Of a stretch of DNA of 64,000 nt, positions 35,651 through 44,689 are shown in pieces. Positions within the stretch are counted from its first letter, which is position 1, and every line of letters begins with the position of its first letter. The DNA comes from CAVQBC01 sp963710665 (GTDB lineage Bacteria; Actinomycetota; Thermoleophilia; Solirubrobacterales; Solirubrobacteraceae). Location: assembly GCA_963710665.1 (NCBI GenBank), contig CAVQBC010000006.1, positions 496,001 to 560,000 of the forward strand. Reading direction: 5' to 3'. A program made the position numbers and the translations under genes. Below the pieces are notes generated by a model. The model saw only the letters and a program-made list of their open reading frames with translations, was not told the DNA's origin and did no database searches.

Positions 35651-36586
35651 TCACGCGGCGGCCTCGTGCTCGCCCGCGGCGACCGCGAGCCGCTCGAGGG
35701 CGATCAGCTCGAGGTGCCCCGGGTCCTCCTCGTCCGCGCCGCAGGACAGCGGCCGCGGCGAGCCCGTCTGCGCGCGCAGGACGCGCGCGCGCAACAGCCG
35801 CTCACCGGGCACGCGCAGGTCGACCGTCGAGACGCCGTCGCCGAGGTCGGCGACCGCGACCACCTCGACGTCGGCGAGCCGCGTGAGCCCCTCGCGCAGG
35901 CGCACGTGGGCGTCGGCGAACTGGGCGGCGGCCGGCAGGCCGGCGCGGCCGCGCAGGTGCTCGAGCGCGATCTCGCCGCGCTCGGCCGCCGCCGCGATGG
36001 CCGGGCCTTCCGCGGCGGGCACGCGCCCGAAGACGAGCCCCGCGGGCAGGGCGATGAAGGTGGCGGCGAAGCGGTGGCCGCCGAGGTGCGAGGTCTCCCA
36101 CGTGTCGGGACCGCGGTGGCGGCCGAGGGCGCGCGCCAGCGGGCGCCCGCGCTCGGCGCAGCAGGCGTCGCGCTTGGCGTGGGTGCAGACCGCGAACAGC
36201 GGCCGCTCCCATGCGGCGGCGGGATCGGTGCGCCGCCCGGCGGCCAGCGCCTCGAGGTCGAGCTCGAGCACCGCCTCGGGGGTCGCGAGCTCGTGACGCT
36301 CGAGCCACGCGTCGCCCGCCTCCACGGAGGCGAGGAAGCAGCTCCGCGGGCCCGGGGCGCCGCGGCGCGTCCCGTGACGCAGGAGCTGGACGCGGATGCC
36401 GAGCGCCTCCGCGCGCCGGTCGAGCTCCGCCGCCACCGCGGCGTCGAGATCGCTCTGGACCAGCGCCTTGCGCCCCCACGGCCCGGGCTGCTCGAGCAGC
36501 AGCCAGCGCCCCGCGGTCGGGGCCGAGCCGGCCAGCGGCTCGCCGAGCCGCTCGGACGCCGGCGCACAGCGGATGCGCGATGACAC
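35651..36586 (-). CDS. Sucrase/ferredoxin-like family protein
   Basis: A 311-residue protein of the Suc_Fer-like, thioredoxin-fold family. Seen motifs: WLLLEQPGPWG near residue 28, FAVCTHAKRDACCAERGRPLA with three cysteines near 131-141, and TWETSHLGGHRFAATFIALPAG. The Cys/His set is thought to bind a 2Fe-2S cluster. Physiological role is unclear; the sucrase name is historical. GTG 36586 is the start. Divergent from the alcohol dehydrogenase gene, with which it shares a repeated upstream element. Confidence 0.8.
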   Translation of the reverse strand: MSSRIRCAPASERLGEPLAGSAPTAGRWLLLEQPGPWGRKALVQSDLDAAVAAELDRRAEALGIRVQLLRHGTRRGAPGPRSCFLASVEAGDAWLERHELATPEAVLELDLEALAAGRRTDPAAAWERPLFAVCTHAKRDACCAERGRPLARALGRHRGPDTWETSHLGGHRFAATFIALPAGLVFGRVPAAEGPAIAAAAERGEIALEHLRGRAGLPAAAQFADAHVRLREGLTRLADVEVVAVADLGDGVSTVDLRVPGERLLRARVLRAQTGSPRPLSCGADEEDPGHLELIALERLAVAAGEHEAAA

Positions 36587-36618
36587 GTCCGGTCAGGCTA
36601 GCCGAAGGGCTGGACCAT

Positions 36619-36790
36619 CTGGATGGTTGGTTCCCCAACCCCACGATCGCCTGGCGGCGCCCCGCGGCGCCGGATCGCCACCCGCCCGAGGGGCCCGTGG
36701 CAGCCAGCACTGTTCCCCTCGTGCGGGCGGCGCCCGGCATCCACGGTGCATCCACCAGTCGACCGCGCGGCCGCGGAACCAACCATCTAG
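36619..36790. promoter_or_regulatory. Divergent intergenic region with a 16-bp inverted repeat
   Basis: CTGGATGGTTGGTTCC (36619-36634) recurs inverted at 36775-36790 with one mismatch. One arm lies 33 bases before the sucrase/ferredoxin-like start, the other 10 bases before the alcohol dehydrogenase start, so each divergent gene has the same element upstream. A smaller hairpin (GGTTGG/CCAACC, 36625-36640) overlaps the left arm. This could be a shared operator. Confidence 0.55.
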
Positions 36791-36799
36791 GCTCGGACG

Positions 36800-37762
36800 A
36801 TGCGCGCGATGCTGCTCGACGAGCCCGGCCGCCCGCTGCGCGCCGCCGACGTGCCCGAGCCGGAGCCGGGGCCCGGGGAGCTGCTCATCCGCGTCCACGC
36901 CTGCGGCGTCTGCCGCACCGACCTGCATCTGCGCGACGGCGAGATCCCCGCGGGCCACCTGCCGCTCGTGCTCGGCCACCAGATCGTGGGTACCGACGAG
37001 AGCGGGCGGCGCGTCGGGGTCCCGTGGCTGGCGTGGACCGACGGCACGTGCGCGTACTGCCGGTCCGGGCGCGAGAACCTGTGCGAGCAGGCGCGCTTCA
37101 CCGGCTCCGACGTCGACGGCGGCTACGCGGAGTACGCCGTCGCCGACGAGCGCTTCTGCTTCCCGCTGCCCGGAGACCTGCCCGACGACCAGCTGGCGCC
37201 GCTGCTGTGCGCCGGGCTGATCGGCTACCGCTCCCTGCGCTTCGCCGGCGACGCGGAGCGCCTCGGGCTCTACGGCTTCGGCGCCTCGGCGCACATCATC
37301 TGCCAGGTGGCCGTCCACCAGGGGCGGCGGGTGTTCGCCTTCACGCGCCCCGAGGACACCGGCGCCCAGGCGCTCGCGCTGTCGCTCGGCGCCGAGTGGG
37401 CCGGCGACAGCCTCGCGCCCGGGCCCGAGCCGCTCGACGCGGCGATCATCTTCGCCCCCGCGGGCGCGCTCGTCCCCGCGGCGCTGCGGGCGACCGCCCC
37501 GGGCGGGACCGTCGTGTGCGCGGGCATCCACATGAGCGACATCCCGAGCTTCGCCTACGCCGACCTGTGGCACGAGCGCGTCCTGCGCTCGGTCGCGAAC
37601 CTCACCCGCCGCGACGCCGAGGAGTTCCTCGCGCTGGCGCCGCGGGTCCCGGTCCGCACGACCGTGCAGCGATTCGCGCTCGAGGATGCCGAGGAGGCGC
37701 TGACGCGGCTGCGCGACGGTCGCATCGAGGGCGCCGCGGTGCTCGAGATCGCCGCGGCGTAG
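36800..37762 (+). CDS. Zinc-binding alcohol dehydrogenase (MDR family)
   Basis: A 320-residue medium-chain dehydrogenase. Catalytic zinc ligands lie in HACGVCRTDLHLRDG and GHQIVG; structural zinc is bound by GTCAYCRSGRENLC (note three visible cysteines plus one before). The NAD(P) fold is GLYGFGASAHI, and the end EDAEEALTRLRDGRIEGAAVL is typical of the AdhA group. It should interconvert alcohols and aldehydes. ATG 36800 lies just after the right arm of the inverted repeat. Confidence 0.9.
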   Translation: MRAMLLDEPGRPLRAADVPEPEPGPGELLIRVHACGVCRTDLHLRDGEIPAGHLPLVLGHQIVGTDESGRRVGVPWLAWTDGTCAYCRSGRENLCEQARFTGSDVDGGYAEYAVADERFCFPLPGDLPDDQLAPLLCAGLIGYRSLRFAGDAERLGLYGFGASAHIICQVAVHQGRRVFAFTRPEDTGAQALALSLGAEWAGDSLAPGPEPLDAAIIFAPAGALVPAALRATAPGGTVVCAGIHMSDIPSFAYADLWHERVLRSVANLTRRDAEEFLALAPRVPVRTTVQRFALEDAEEALTRLRDGRIEGAAVLEIAAA

Positions 37763-37772
37763 ACCGCGCGGT

Positions 37773-37821
37773 CGCCAACCCCATCGCCCGGGCGGCAACG
37801 CTCCGCGTACGGGGTTGGGCG
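37773..37821 (+). terminator. Stem-loop after the alcohol dehydrogenase gene
   Basis: CGCCAACCCC (37773-37782) pairs with GGGGTTGGGCG (37811-37821), leaving one bulged G. The 28-base loop contains the palindrome CGCCCGGGCG. No T-tract follows. Probably the end of the alcohol dehydrogenase transcript. Confidence 0.45.
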
Positions 37822-37919
37822 AACCCACAAACATGCGTCCGCTAGCGGACGGGAGGCCTTCTCAGATGCGCCCTCCGTGCCGTAGGGTCTGACATAAGCC
37901 GCCTCAAGGAGGTGACGCG

Positions 37920-38120
37920 TTGGAAGGCGCAGGCAAGCGACGGCGGGCAACATCGGGTAGCACTGACCAGTCGGCGGAGGAAATCCGCCGCCTGTTCGAG
38001 CGCTATCGCGAGATGGCCGCGCGGTCGGGCCCCCGGACGCAGCGGAGGTTCGCGCGCGTGACGGCCCCCCGCCAGCTTCGCACCCCCGCGAAGGAGCCCG
38101 TAGGCCCTAGCGGCCGCTAG
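37920..38120 (+). CDS. Small basic protein of unknown function
   Basis: A 66-residue Arg-rich protein with a short helix (SAEEIRRLFERYREMAARSG). The start is TTG 37920 with a strong AAGGAGGTG ribosome site seven bases upstream, which makes the short frame credible. No family is recognised. It lies 84 bases before the LuxR-type regulator in the same direction. Confidence 0.55.
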   Translation: MEGAGKRRRATSGSTDQSAEEIRRLFERYREMAARSGPRTQRRFARVTAPRQLRTPAKEPVGPSGR

Positions 38121-38192
38121 CCCACAATTCCAAGCCGGGCGCGGGGCGGTGGGCCGGACGGCCACCGCCCCGCCTCGGTTTGGCTTGCGGCG

Positions 38193-38198
38193 GATACT
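38193..38198 (+). promoter_or_regulatory. Putative -10 box of a leaderless promoter for the LuxR-type gene
   Basis: GATACT lies six bases before GTG 38205, with no ribosome site. The spacing fits a leaderless mRNA, as at 20593 and 51117. Confidence 0.45.
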
Positions 38199-38204
38199 GG
38201 AACC

Positions 38205-39849
38205 GTGGACGACCCCGCAGCGTCCTCGGGAGCGATGCACGATGTCGCCGACGACCTCGACCGCGGGCGCGAGGCCTACGCCGGGCACGCGTGGGCGGAC
38301 GCCTCGGCGGCCCTCGAGCGCGCCGACCGCATCGTGCCGCTGGGCGCCGAGGATCTCGAGCGGCTGGCCACCGCCGACTACATGCTCGGCCGCGACGAGG
38401 CGTTCGGGGCGGCGCTCGCTCGCGCCCACCACCTCCACCTGGAGCACGGCGAGGTCGCGCCCGCCGTGCGCTGCGCGTTCTGGATCGGCGTCAACCTCCT
38501 GACGCGGGGCGAGATGAGCCGCGCCACCGGCTGGTTCGGCCGCGGCCACCGGCTGCTCGACCGCGAGGGGCGCGACTGCGTGGAGCGGGGCTACCTGCTC
38601 ATCCCCACCGTCCTGCTGAGCTCGGACGCCGGCGAGGCGTACGCGGCCGCGGAGGAGGCCGCAGCGATCGCCGAGCGCTTCGGTGAGGCGGACCTGTTGG
38701 CGCTCGCCGTCCACGAGCAGGGCTTCGCCCTGATCCGCCAGGGGCGCGCGGAGGCCGGTCTCCGCCTGCTCGACGAGGCGATGCTGGCGGCCACCGCGGG
38801 CGAGCTCTCGCCGATCGCCACCGGGCTCGTCTACTGCAGCGTGATCGCCGGCTGCCAGGAGGTGTTCGAGCTGCGCCGCGCCCGCGAGTGGACCGACGCG
38901 CTCACCGCCTGGTGCGCCGGCCAGCCGGACATGGTGGCCCACACCGGCCAGTGCCTCGTGCACCGCGCCGAGATCATGCAGCTCCACGGCGACTGGCAGG
39001 CCGCGCTGCTCGAAGCCGAGCGCGCCCGCGAGCGCTTCGCCGCGCGCGGAAGCGACGCGCCGGCCGCCCACGCGCGCTACCGCCAGGGCGAGGTCCACCG
39101 CCTGCGCGGGGCAGCTCACCGCCGCCGAGGAGGCCTACCGGGACGCGAGCCGCGGCGGCTGGGAGCCGCAGCCCGGCCTGGCGCTGCTGCGGCTGGCGCA
39201 GGGCGACGGCGACGCCGCGGCCGCCGCGATCCGCCGCGTCGCCGCGGGGACCACCGACCCGCTGATGCGCGCGGCGCTGCTGCCGGCGCTGGTCGAGATC
39301 GCGCTCGCCACCGGCGACGAGCCGGCGGCCCGCGACGCCGCCCGCGAGCTCGACGAGATCGCCGAGCGCCAGGGCAGCGGCGTGCTGCGGGCGATGTCGG
39401 CGCAGGCGCGCGGGGCGGTGGCGCTCGCCGGCGGCGACGCGCGGGACGCGCTGGTCGCGCTGCGCGCCGCACGCGCCGCCTGGCAGGAGCTCCGGGTGCC
39501 GTACGAGACCGCGCGCGTGCGCGTGCTCGTCGGGCACGCCTGCCGGGCGCTGGACGACGAGGACGGCGCCGCGCTCGAGCTCGACGCGGCCCGCGGCGTG
39601 TTCGCCGCCCTCGGCGCGGCGACGGACCTCGCCCGCCTCGACGCGCCCGCCGCCGGCCACGGGCTGACGGCGCGCGAGCTCGAGGTGCTGCGCCTCGTCG
39701 CCGCCGGCGAGACGAACCGGGCGATCGCCGCCCGGCTCGTGCTCAGCGAGCGGACGGTCGACCGGCACGTGAGCAACATCCTCACCAAGCTCCGCGTGCC
39801 CTCGCGCGCCGCGGCGACGGCGTACGCCTACCGGCACCGGCTCGTGTGA
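38205..39849 (+). CDS. LuxR-family transcriptional regulator with TPR-like N-terminus (one frameshift as written)
   Basis: Corrected length is about 547 residues. The N-terminal 480 residues are Ala/Arg-rich helical pairs like tetratricopeptide repeats (FWIGVNLLTRGEMSRATGWF, ALAVHEQGFALIRQGRAEAG). The last 60 form a LuxR/GerE helix-turn-helix: LTARELEVLRLVAAGETNRAIAA, LSERTVDRHVSNILTKL. The frame changes at about 39113 (GGGGCAGCTC); removing one base continues the TPR-like part (TAAEEAYRDASRGG). No ATPase or receiver domain is present, so the signal is unknown. A leaderless promoter precedes it. Confidence 0.83.
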
Positions 39850-39873
39850 CCGACGCGCCGGCGCGGGCGCGGC

Positions 39874-40080
39874 TCAGCCGGTCGCGAGCATCACGTCGGA
39901 GGCCTTGACGATCACGGTGACCGCGCTGCCCTCCTTGATCCCCAGCTCCTTGACGGCCTCGACGGTGATCGAGGAGACCACCCGCTGGCCGTTGACGTCG
40001 ACCTCCACGTTGGCGATCGCCGCGCCCTCGTTGACCTTCGTGACGGTGCCGGAGAGCTGGTTGCGCGCGCTGATCTTCAT
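39874..40080 (-). CDS. Molbindin, single-domain molybdate-binding protein (Mop/TOBE)
   Basis: A 68-residue Mop-fold protein: MKISARNQLSGTVTKVNEGA, NVEVDVNGQRVVSSIT, VKELGIKEGSAVTVIVKASDVMLA. Such molbindins oligomerise and store molybdate or tungstate. ATG 40080 has GAGGAGG upstream. It lies 35 bases downstream of modC in the same direction and likely belongs to the molybdate operon, giving the cell a buffer for formate dehydrogenase cofactor synthesis. Confidence 0.92.
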   Translation of the reverse strand: MKISARNQLSGTVTKVNEGAAIANVEVDVNGQRVVSSITVEAVKELGIKEGSAVTVIVKASDVMLATG

Positions 40081-40114
40081 CGGTCCTCCTCGGGTGGACG
40101 GGTGAGGGAGCACA

Positions 40115-41179
40115 TCACAGCGAGAGGAGCCGCGTGGCCGCGGCCTTGAAGGTGGCGACGGCGCGGATGCCGGGCTCGAGCCCGAGCTCGCGCGTCGAGA
40201 CGTCCGAGATCTCCGCCGTCATCGGCTGCGGCGCGGCGAGCCCGACGCGGACCCGGTTGCCCACCGCGGTGACCGAGACGACGTCCACGGCGAGGTGGTT
40301 CTGGGCCGAGCCGGCGCGCGGGGTGCCGTCGGGATCGAGCGCGATCTCCCACGGGTAGATGCTCACGGCGACGGCGCCGTCGCCGGGATCGAGGCTGGCG
40401 ACCTCGCCGCCCCCGTCGAGCGCGACGTGGGTGAGGCCGTCCTCGCCGCGGCGCGCGTTCCCGGTCAGCACCACCGCGCCGGTGAAGTCGGCCACGAAGG
40501 CCGAGGCGGGCGCGGCGGCGAGCTGGGCCGCGGTCCCCTCCTGGAGCACGCGGCCGCCGTCGATCACGCCGACGCGGTCGCCGAGCAGCGCCGCCTCGGT
40601 GAAGTCGTGCGTGACGAGCAGCGCGGGGACCCCCGCCTCGCGCATGACGGTCCCGAGCTGGCGCCCCGCCGCCGCGCGCGTCCGCGGGTCGAGGGCCGAC
40701 AGCGGCTCGTCGAACAGCAGCGCGGCCGGCCGGCGTGCCAGGGCGCGCGCGACCGCCACGCGCTGGCGCTCGCCGCCCGACAGCGTCCGCGGGCGCTCGT
40801 CGGCGAGGTGGGCGACGCCGAAGCGGTCGAGAAGCTCGAGCGCGCGCTCGCGCCGCTGCGCGCGCGGGACGCCCCGGAGCGGATAGGCGACGTTCTGCCA
40901 CACGCGCAGGTGCGCGAACAGCGCGTACTCCTGGAACACGTAGCCGCAGCGGCGGCGCTCGGGCGGCACGTCGATGCCGCGGGCGGTGTCGAGCCATGTC
41001 TCGCCCCCGCAGACGACGCGGCCGCGATCCGGCCGCACGAGCCCGGCGACGACTCGCAGCACGGAGGTCTTGCCGGCGCCCGACGGCCCCGCCAGCGCGA
41101 GGCAGTGGCCGGCCGGGACCTCGATCGAGACGTCGAGCGCGAACGCCCCGAGCTGTGTGGTGGCCTCAGCGCGCAGCAC
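40115..41179 (-). CDS. modC: Molybdate ABC transporter ATP-binding protein ModC
   Basis: A 354-residue ATPase: Walker A GPSGAGKTS, signature LSGGE, Walker B LLFDEPLSALD, switch VTHDF. The C-terminal 120 residues hold a TOBE/Mop domain (SAQNHLAVDVVSVTAVGNRVRVGL) that senses molybdate. Length matches E. coli ModC (352). GTG 41179 overlaps the end of modB by 14 bases. Confidence 0.93.
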   Translation of the reverse strand: MLRAEATTQLGAFALDVSIEVPAGHCLALAGPSGAGKTSVLRVVAGLVRPDRGRVVCGGETWLDTARGIDVPPERRRCGYVFQEYALFAHLRVWQNVAYPLRGVPRAQRRERALELLDRFGVAHLADERPRTLSGGERQRVAVARALARRPAALLFDEPLSALDPRTRAAAGRQLGTVMREAGVPALLVTHDFTEAALLGDRVGVIDGGRVLQEGTAAQLAAAPASAFVADFTGAVVLTGNARRGEDGLTHVALDGGGEVASLDPGDGAVAVSIYPWEIALDPDGTPRAGSAQNHLAVDVVSVTAVGNRVRVGLAAPQPMTAEISDVSTRELGLEPGIRAVATFKAAATRLLSL

Positions 41180-41969
41180 CGCCGAGCCACGCAGAGCCGC
41201 TGAGCAGCTTGACCGCCAGCAGCAGCGCGGCGGAGACCGCCACGAGCACCGCCGAGAGCGCGAGGGCCCCGGTGAAGTCGGTGGAGAAGCGCTCGTAGAT
41301 GGCCAGCGGCACGGTCTGCGTCACCCCCCGGAAGGAGCCGGCGAACATGAGCGTCGCGCCGAACTCGCCGAGCGCCCGGCCCCACGCGAGCGCCAGGCCG
41401 GAGATCAGCGACGGGCCCGCGGACGGTATCGCGACGCGCACGAACGTCCGCGCCTCGCTCGCCCCGAGGGTCCGCGAGGCGTCGAGCAGGGTCGTGTCGA
41501 GCGCCTCGAAGCCCGCCTGCGCCTGCCGCAGGTAGAACGGCGCGGCGACGAAGGTGAGCGCGATGACGACGCCCGTCGTCGTGAGCACGAGCTGCAGGCC
41601 GGCGTCCTCGACGAGCCCGCCGAGGACGCCGTTGGGCCCGAGGGAGGCGAGCAGCCCGATCCCGGCGACCGCGGGCGGCAGCACGAGCGGAAGCTCGACG
41701 AGCGTGACGAGCACGCTGCGGCCCCGGAAGTGGCGCGTGGCGAGCAGGTAGGCGGCGGGCGTGCCCACCAGGAGGATGAGGGCGACCGCGGTCGCGCTGC
41801 AGAGCAGGCTCAGCCGCAGCGCCTCCAGGGCGCCCTCCTCCCCCAGGCTCGCGACCAGGTCGAGCGGCCCCGTGTCCACGAAGATCGCGACGATCGGCAG
41901 CGTCAGGAAGAGCAGCGCCGCCGACAGCGCCACGACCAGCAGGACCGGGAACCACCCGGCCCGGCTCAC
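41166..41969 (-). CDS. modB: Molybdate ABC transporter permease ModB
   Basis: A 267-residue permease with about six helices and the cytoplasmic EAA-type loop (DASRTLGASEARTFVRVAIPSAGP) that contacts ModC. LPLVLPPAVAGIGLL and GRALGEFGATLMFAGSF are typical of ModB/CysT permeases. It sits between modA and modC with overlaps at both ends (ATGA with modA). Confidence 0.93.
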   Translation of the reverse strand: MSRAGWFPVLLVVALSAALLFLTLPIVAIFVDTGPLDLVASLGEEGALEALRLSLLCSATAVALILLVGTPAAYLLATRHFRGRSVLVTLVELPLVLPPAVAGIGLLASLGPNGVLGGLVEDAGLQLVLTTTGVVIALTFVAAPFYLRQAQAGFEALDTTLLDASRTLGASEARTFVRVAIPSAGPSLISGLALAWGRALGEFGATLMFAGSFRGVTQTVPLAIYERFSTDFTGALALSAVLVAVSAALLLAVKLLSGSAWLGGAAR

Positions 41970-42760
41970 TGCCCCGGAGGCGGCTCGAACCCGGCATCCT
42001 TCAGCGCCTGCGCCCCCGCGCCCGACAGCAGCCCGTCGATGAACTGCTTGGCGATCTCCGGCTGCTTGGCGCCCTTGACGACCGCGGCGCCGTAGGCGAC
42101 GTCCGGCTGCACGTCGGCGGGCAGCTCGATCGCCTTCAGCTTGCCGTCGGTGGCCCGGACGTCGGAGATGTACAGGAAGCCGGCGTCCACCGCGCCCTGC
42201 GTGAGCTTGCCGGTGATGCCGGCGACGTCGGGCTCCTCGGTGGCCACGTTGTCCATGATCGCCTCGCTCTGGGACTCCGGCAGCTTCTCGAGCACGGTGC
42301 GCGTGTAGGAGCCGACGGGCACGTCCTTGGAGCCGATCGCGATCTTCACATCGGAGTCCTCGAGGTCGTCGAGCGACTTCACCTTCGTGCTGTCCGCGGG
42401 CACGGCGAGCACGAGCCGGTTGCCGGCGAACACGACCGGCTTCTCCACGAGGCCCTTGTCGTAGAGCTGGTCGGGCAGCTTCGTGTTGGCGGCGGCGTAG
42501 ACGTCGGGCTTGACGCCCTGCTCGATCTGGGCGGCGAGCTCGTCGGAGCCCGCGAAGGAGAAGCGCACGGTCGCTGGCTCGAACTCCTTGCCGTACTGGG
42601 TGAACGCCTGCTTGAGCGACGCCGCCGCCGACACCGTCAGCTGCGGCTTCTCCTGGCCGCCGCCGGACGACCCGCTATCGCCCTCGTCGTCGCCTCCGCA
42701 CCCGGCGGCGATGAGCACCACCGCCGCCACCACCAGTCCGAGCAGCCACTTCAGCCTCAT
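41966..42760 (-). CDS. modA: Molybdate-binding lipoprotein ModA
   Basis: A 264-residue solute-binding protein. A lipobox LIAAGC (Cys21) follows a hydrophobic signal, so it is a membrane-anchored lipoprotein. The mature part has ModA signatures LTVSAAASLKQAF, FSFAGSDELAAQIEQG, DVYAAAN, NRLVLAVP and AGFLYISDV. Ser and Ala-Ser main-chain contacts bind molybdate. It is cotranscribed with an upstream regulator gene (ATGA overlap). Confidence 0.95.
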   Translation of the reverse strand: MRLKWLLGLVVAAVVLIAAGCGGDDEGDSGSSGGGQEKPQLTVSAAASLKQAFTQYGKEFEPATVRFSFAGSDELAAQIEQGVKPDVYAAANTKLPDQLYDKGLVEKPVVFAGNRLVLAVPADSTKVKSLDDLEDSDVKIAIGSKDVPVGSYTRTVLEKLPESQSEAIMDNVATEEPDVAGITGKLTQGAVDAGFLYISDVRATDGKLKAIELPADVQPDVAYGAAVVKGAKQPEIAKQFIDGLLSGAGAQALKDAGFEPPPGQ

Positions 42761-43146
42761 CGATCGCCCCTTTCGATCATCACGGATGTCGCCTTCACCG
42801 TCGCGGTCGCCCGCGATCCCTCGGTCAGCCCCAGCTCCTCCACGGCGTCGCGCGTGATGGCCGCGGTGATCCGGTGCGGGCCCGCCTCGATCTCCACCAG
42901 GGCCATCACCCCGTCGACCTCGACCGAGGTCACGACGCCCGGGAAGCGGTTGCGGGCCGACAGCGTGTCGCCGACCGTGTGGCGCGGCGGCCGGGCCGTG
43001 AGCCGCTCCACCTCGCGCCGCGGGACGCGGCGCCGGTTGCGCTCGTCCCGCGTCGTGCGCAGCTTGCCCGCGCGGTCCCAGCGCCGCAGCGTGTCGACGC
43101 TGACGCCGATCGCCCGCGCGGCATCGCCGAGGGTGAGGTCCGTCAT
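42757..43146 (-). CDS. MerR-type helix-turn-helix plus TOBE molybdate-responsive regulator
   Basis: A 129-residue protein. Residues 1-50 are a MerR/excisionase-like helix-turn-helix (LGDAARAIGVSVDTLRRWDRAGKL) and residues 60-127 a Mop/TOBE domain (TLSARNRFPGVVTSVEVDG, EELGLTEGSRATATVKATSVM). It is the first gene of the modABC unit and probably represses it when molybdate is bound, doing the work of ModE with a different DNA-binding domain. ATG 43146 is used; ATG 43158 would add four residues. Confidence 0.88.
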   Translation of the reverse strand: MTDLTLGDAARAIGVSVDTLRRWDRAGKLRTTRDERNRRRVPRREVERLTARPPRHTVGDTLSARNRFPGVVTSVEVDGVMALVEIEAGPHRITAAITRDAVEELGLTEGSRATATVKATSVMIERGDR

Positions 43147-43230
43147 CTGCCCAAGCATCGCATAGGTATTCCAGCGATGACTACCGCGGATGCCCGGGCA
43201 CGGCGACTGTTGCAACCAGCGCTCAGGCGA

Positions 43231-43728
43231 TCACTGCAGCGGCAGCGGGCGCGGCGGGACCGGCGTGGAGTGCACGATCGAGGTCGTCGTCTGGCCGAAC
43301 GGCGTGAAGCGGTCGAGCACCTCCTCGAGGTCCTCGACGGCGCGCAGGTGCAGCTTCAGGAAGAAGCAGTCCTCGCCGGTGATCCGGTGGCACTCCACCA
43401 CCTCGGGGCTGGCGCGGGCGATCTCGGGGATCCTGTGGAGCTGGCGCGTGGCGGGGCGCACGCGCACGACCGCCGCGATCGGGTAGCCGATCGCCGCCGG
43501 GTCGATGGCGGCGTGGTAGCCGGTGATCACGCCGGCCTGCTCCAGCCGCTGCAGACGCTCGGCCACCGCGGGCGCCGACAGGCTCACGCGCCGCGCCAGC
43601 TCGGCCGTGCGCAGGCGGGCGTCGCGCTGGAGCTCGGCGAGCAGGCGACGGTTGACGTCGTCGAGCAGATCGCTTCCGAAGGCGGCAGCACCATTCTGCC
43701 TTCGGGCCTGAGGCAACTGGTCCGTCAT
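43231..43728 (-). CDS. Lrp/AsnC-family transcriptional regulator
   Basis: A 165-residue regulator. The N-terminal helix-turn-helix is LLDDVNRRLLAELQRDARLRTAELARRVSLSAPAVAERL-like (read in two parts), followed by VITGYHAAIDPAAIGYPI and a RAM effector-binding domain with EVVECHRITGEDCFFLKLHL. Such proteins bind an amino acid or related ligand. It is divergent from the DMT permease gene, 54 bases away, and may control it. Confidence 0.92.
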   Translation of the reverse strand: MTDQLPQARRQNGAAAFGSDLLDDVNRRLLAELQRDARLRTAELARRVSLSAPAVAERLQRLEQAGVITGYHAAIDPAAIGYPIAAVVRVRPATRQLHRIPEIARASPEVVECHRITGEDCFFLKLHLRAVEDLEEVLDRFTPFGQTTTSIVHSTPVPPRPLPLQ

Positions 43729-43782
43729 GGCTTCGATCGGCCATTCCACCACATCCCGCCGCCGGGCACCATTCCGTCGGCC

Positions 43783-44688
43783 ATGACCCCCGAGCCCGGC
43801 TCCACCGCGGTCGCGCCCGCCCCGGGGCTCCGCGGCCGCGCCGCGCGGCTCGCGGCCACGGCGCCGCCGGAGAGCTTCTTCGTCGGCAGCGCGGTCTTCC
43901 ACTACCTGGGACCCGCCTTCGCGGTGCTGCTGTTCGCGCGCGTCGACGTGCTCGGCGTCGCGTGGCTGCGGATCGCGGCCGCCGCGGCCGTGTTCGCGGC
44001 CTGGCGCCGCCCGTGGCGCGGCATACGGGCGCTCGACCGCGAGGGGCGGCGGCTGCTGGCCGCCTGGGGCGCGGTGCTCGCGGTCATGAACTGCTGCTTC
44101 TACGAGGCGATCGACCGCCTGCCGCTGGCGACCGTCGCGGCGATCGAGTTCCTCGGCGTGATCGTCGTCGCCGCGGTCGGGTTGCGAAGCGCGCGCAACC
44201 TGCTCGCGCTGGTGCTCGCCGCGGCCGGCGTCTATGTCCTCACCGGCGTGCGCTTCGCCGGCGCGCCGCTGGGCGTCGCGTTCGCGCTGGCCAACGCCGC
44301 GCTGTTCGCGCTCTACATCGTGATCGGCCACCGCGTCTCGCGGCGCGCCAGCATGGGCGGCGTCGACGGCCTCGCGGCGGCCATGCTGGTGGCCGCGGTC
44401 GTCGTCACGCCGATCGCCGGCTGGGCGGCGGCCCCGGTGCTCGGCGACCCCGTCGCGGTGGCGGCCGGGATCGGCGTCGGGATCTCCTCCTCGGTGATCC
44501 CCTACGTGTGCGACCAGCTAGCGATGGCCCGCCTCGCCCGCCAGACCTACGCGCTGCTGGTTTCGCTGTTGCCGGCCACCGCGACGGTCATCGGGCTGCT
44601 CGTCCTCGCCCAGTTGCCGACCGCGGTCGAGCTGGCGGGGCTCTCGCTCGTCGTCGTGGGCGTCGCGGTGCACCGGGAGCCCGCCTGA
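43783..44688 (+). CDS. EamA/DMT-family permease (RhtA-like)
   Basis: A 301-residue protein with ten hydrophobic segments in two EamA halves. FVGSAVFHYLGPAFAVLLF starts the first and LANAALFALYIVIGHRVS the second; PYVCDQLAMARLARQTYALL is characteristic of the RhtA threonine/homoserine exporter group. The divergent Lrp regulator supports amino-acid export. Substrate is inferred. Confidence 0.87.
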   Translation: MTPEPGSTAVAPAPGLRGRAARLAATAPPESFFVGSAVFHYLGPAFAVLLFARVDVLGVAWLRIAAAAAVFAAWRRPWRGIRALDREGRRLLAAWGAVLAVMNCCFYEAIDRLPLATVAAIEFLGVIVVAAVGLRSARNLLALVLAAAGVYVLTGVRFAGAPLGVAFALANAALFALYIVIGHRVSRRASMGGVDGLAAAMLVAAVVVTPIAGWAAAPVLGDPVAVAAGIGVGISSSVIPYVCDQLAMARLARQTYALLVSLLPATATVIGLLVLAQLPTAVELAGLSLVVVGVAVHREPA

Positions 44689-44689
44689 G

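Noticed and set aside
43231..44688. Lrp regulator as part of the molybdate operon
   Set aside because: It is separated by its own stop and start context, and faces the amino-acid-exporter-like permease, the usual Lrp arrangement.
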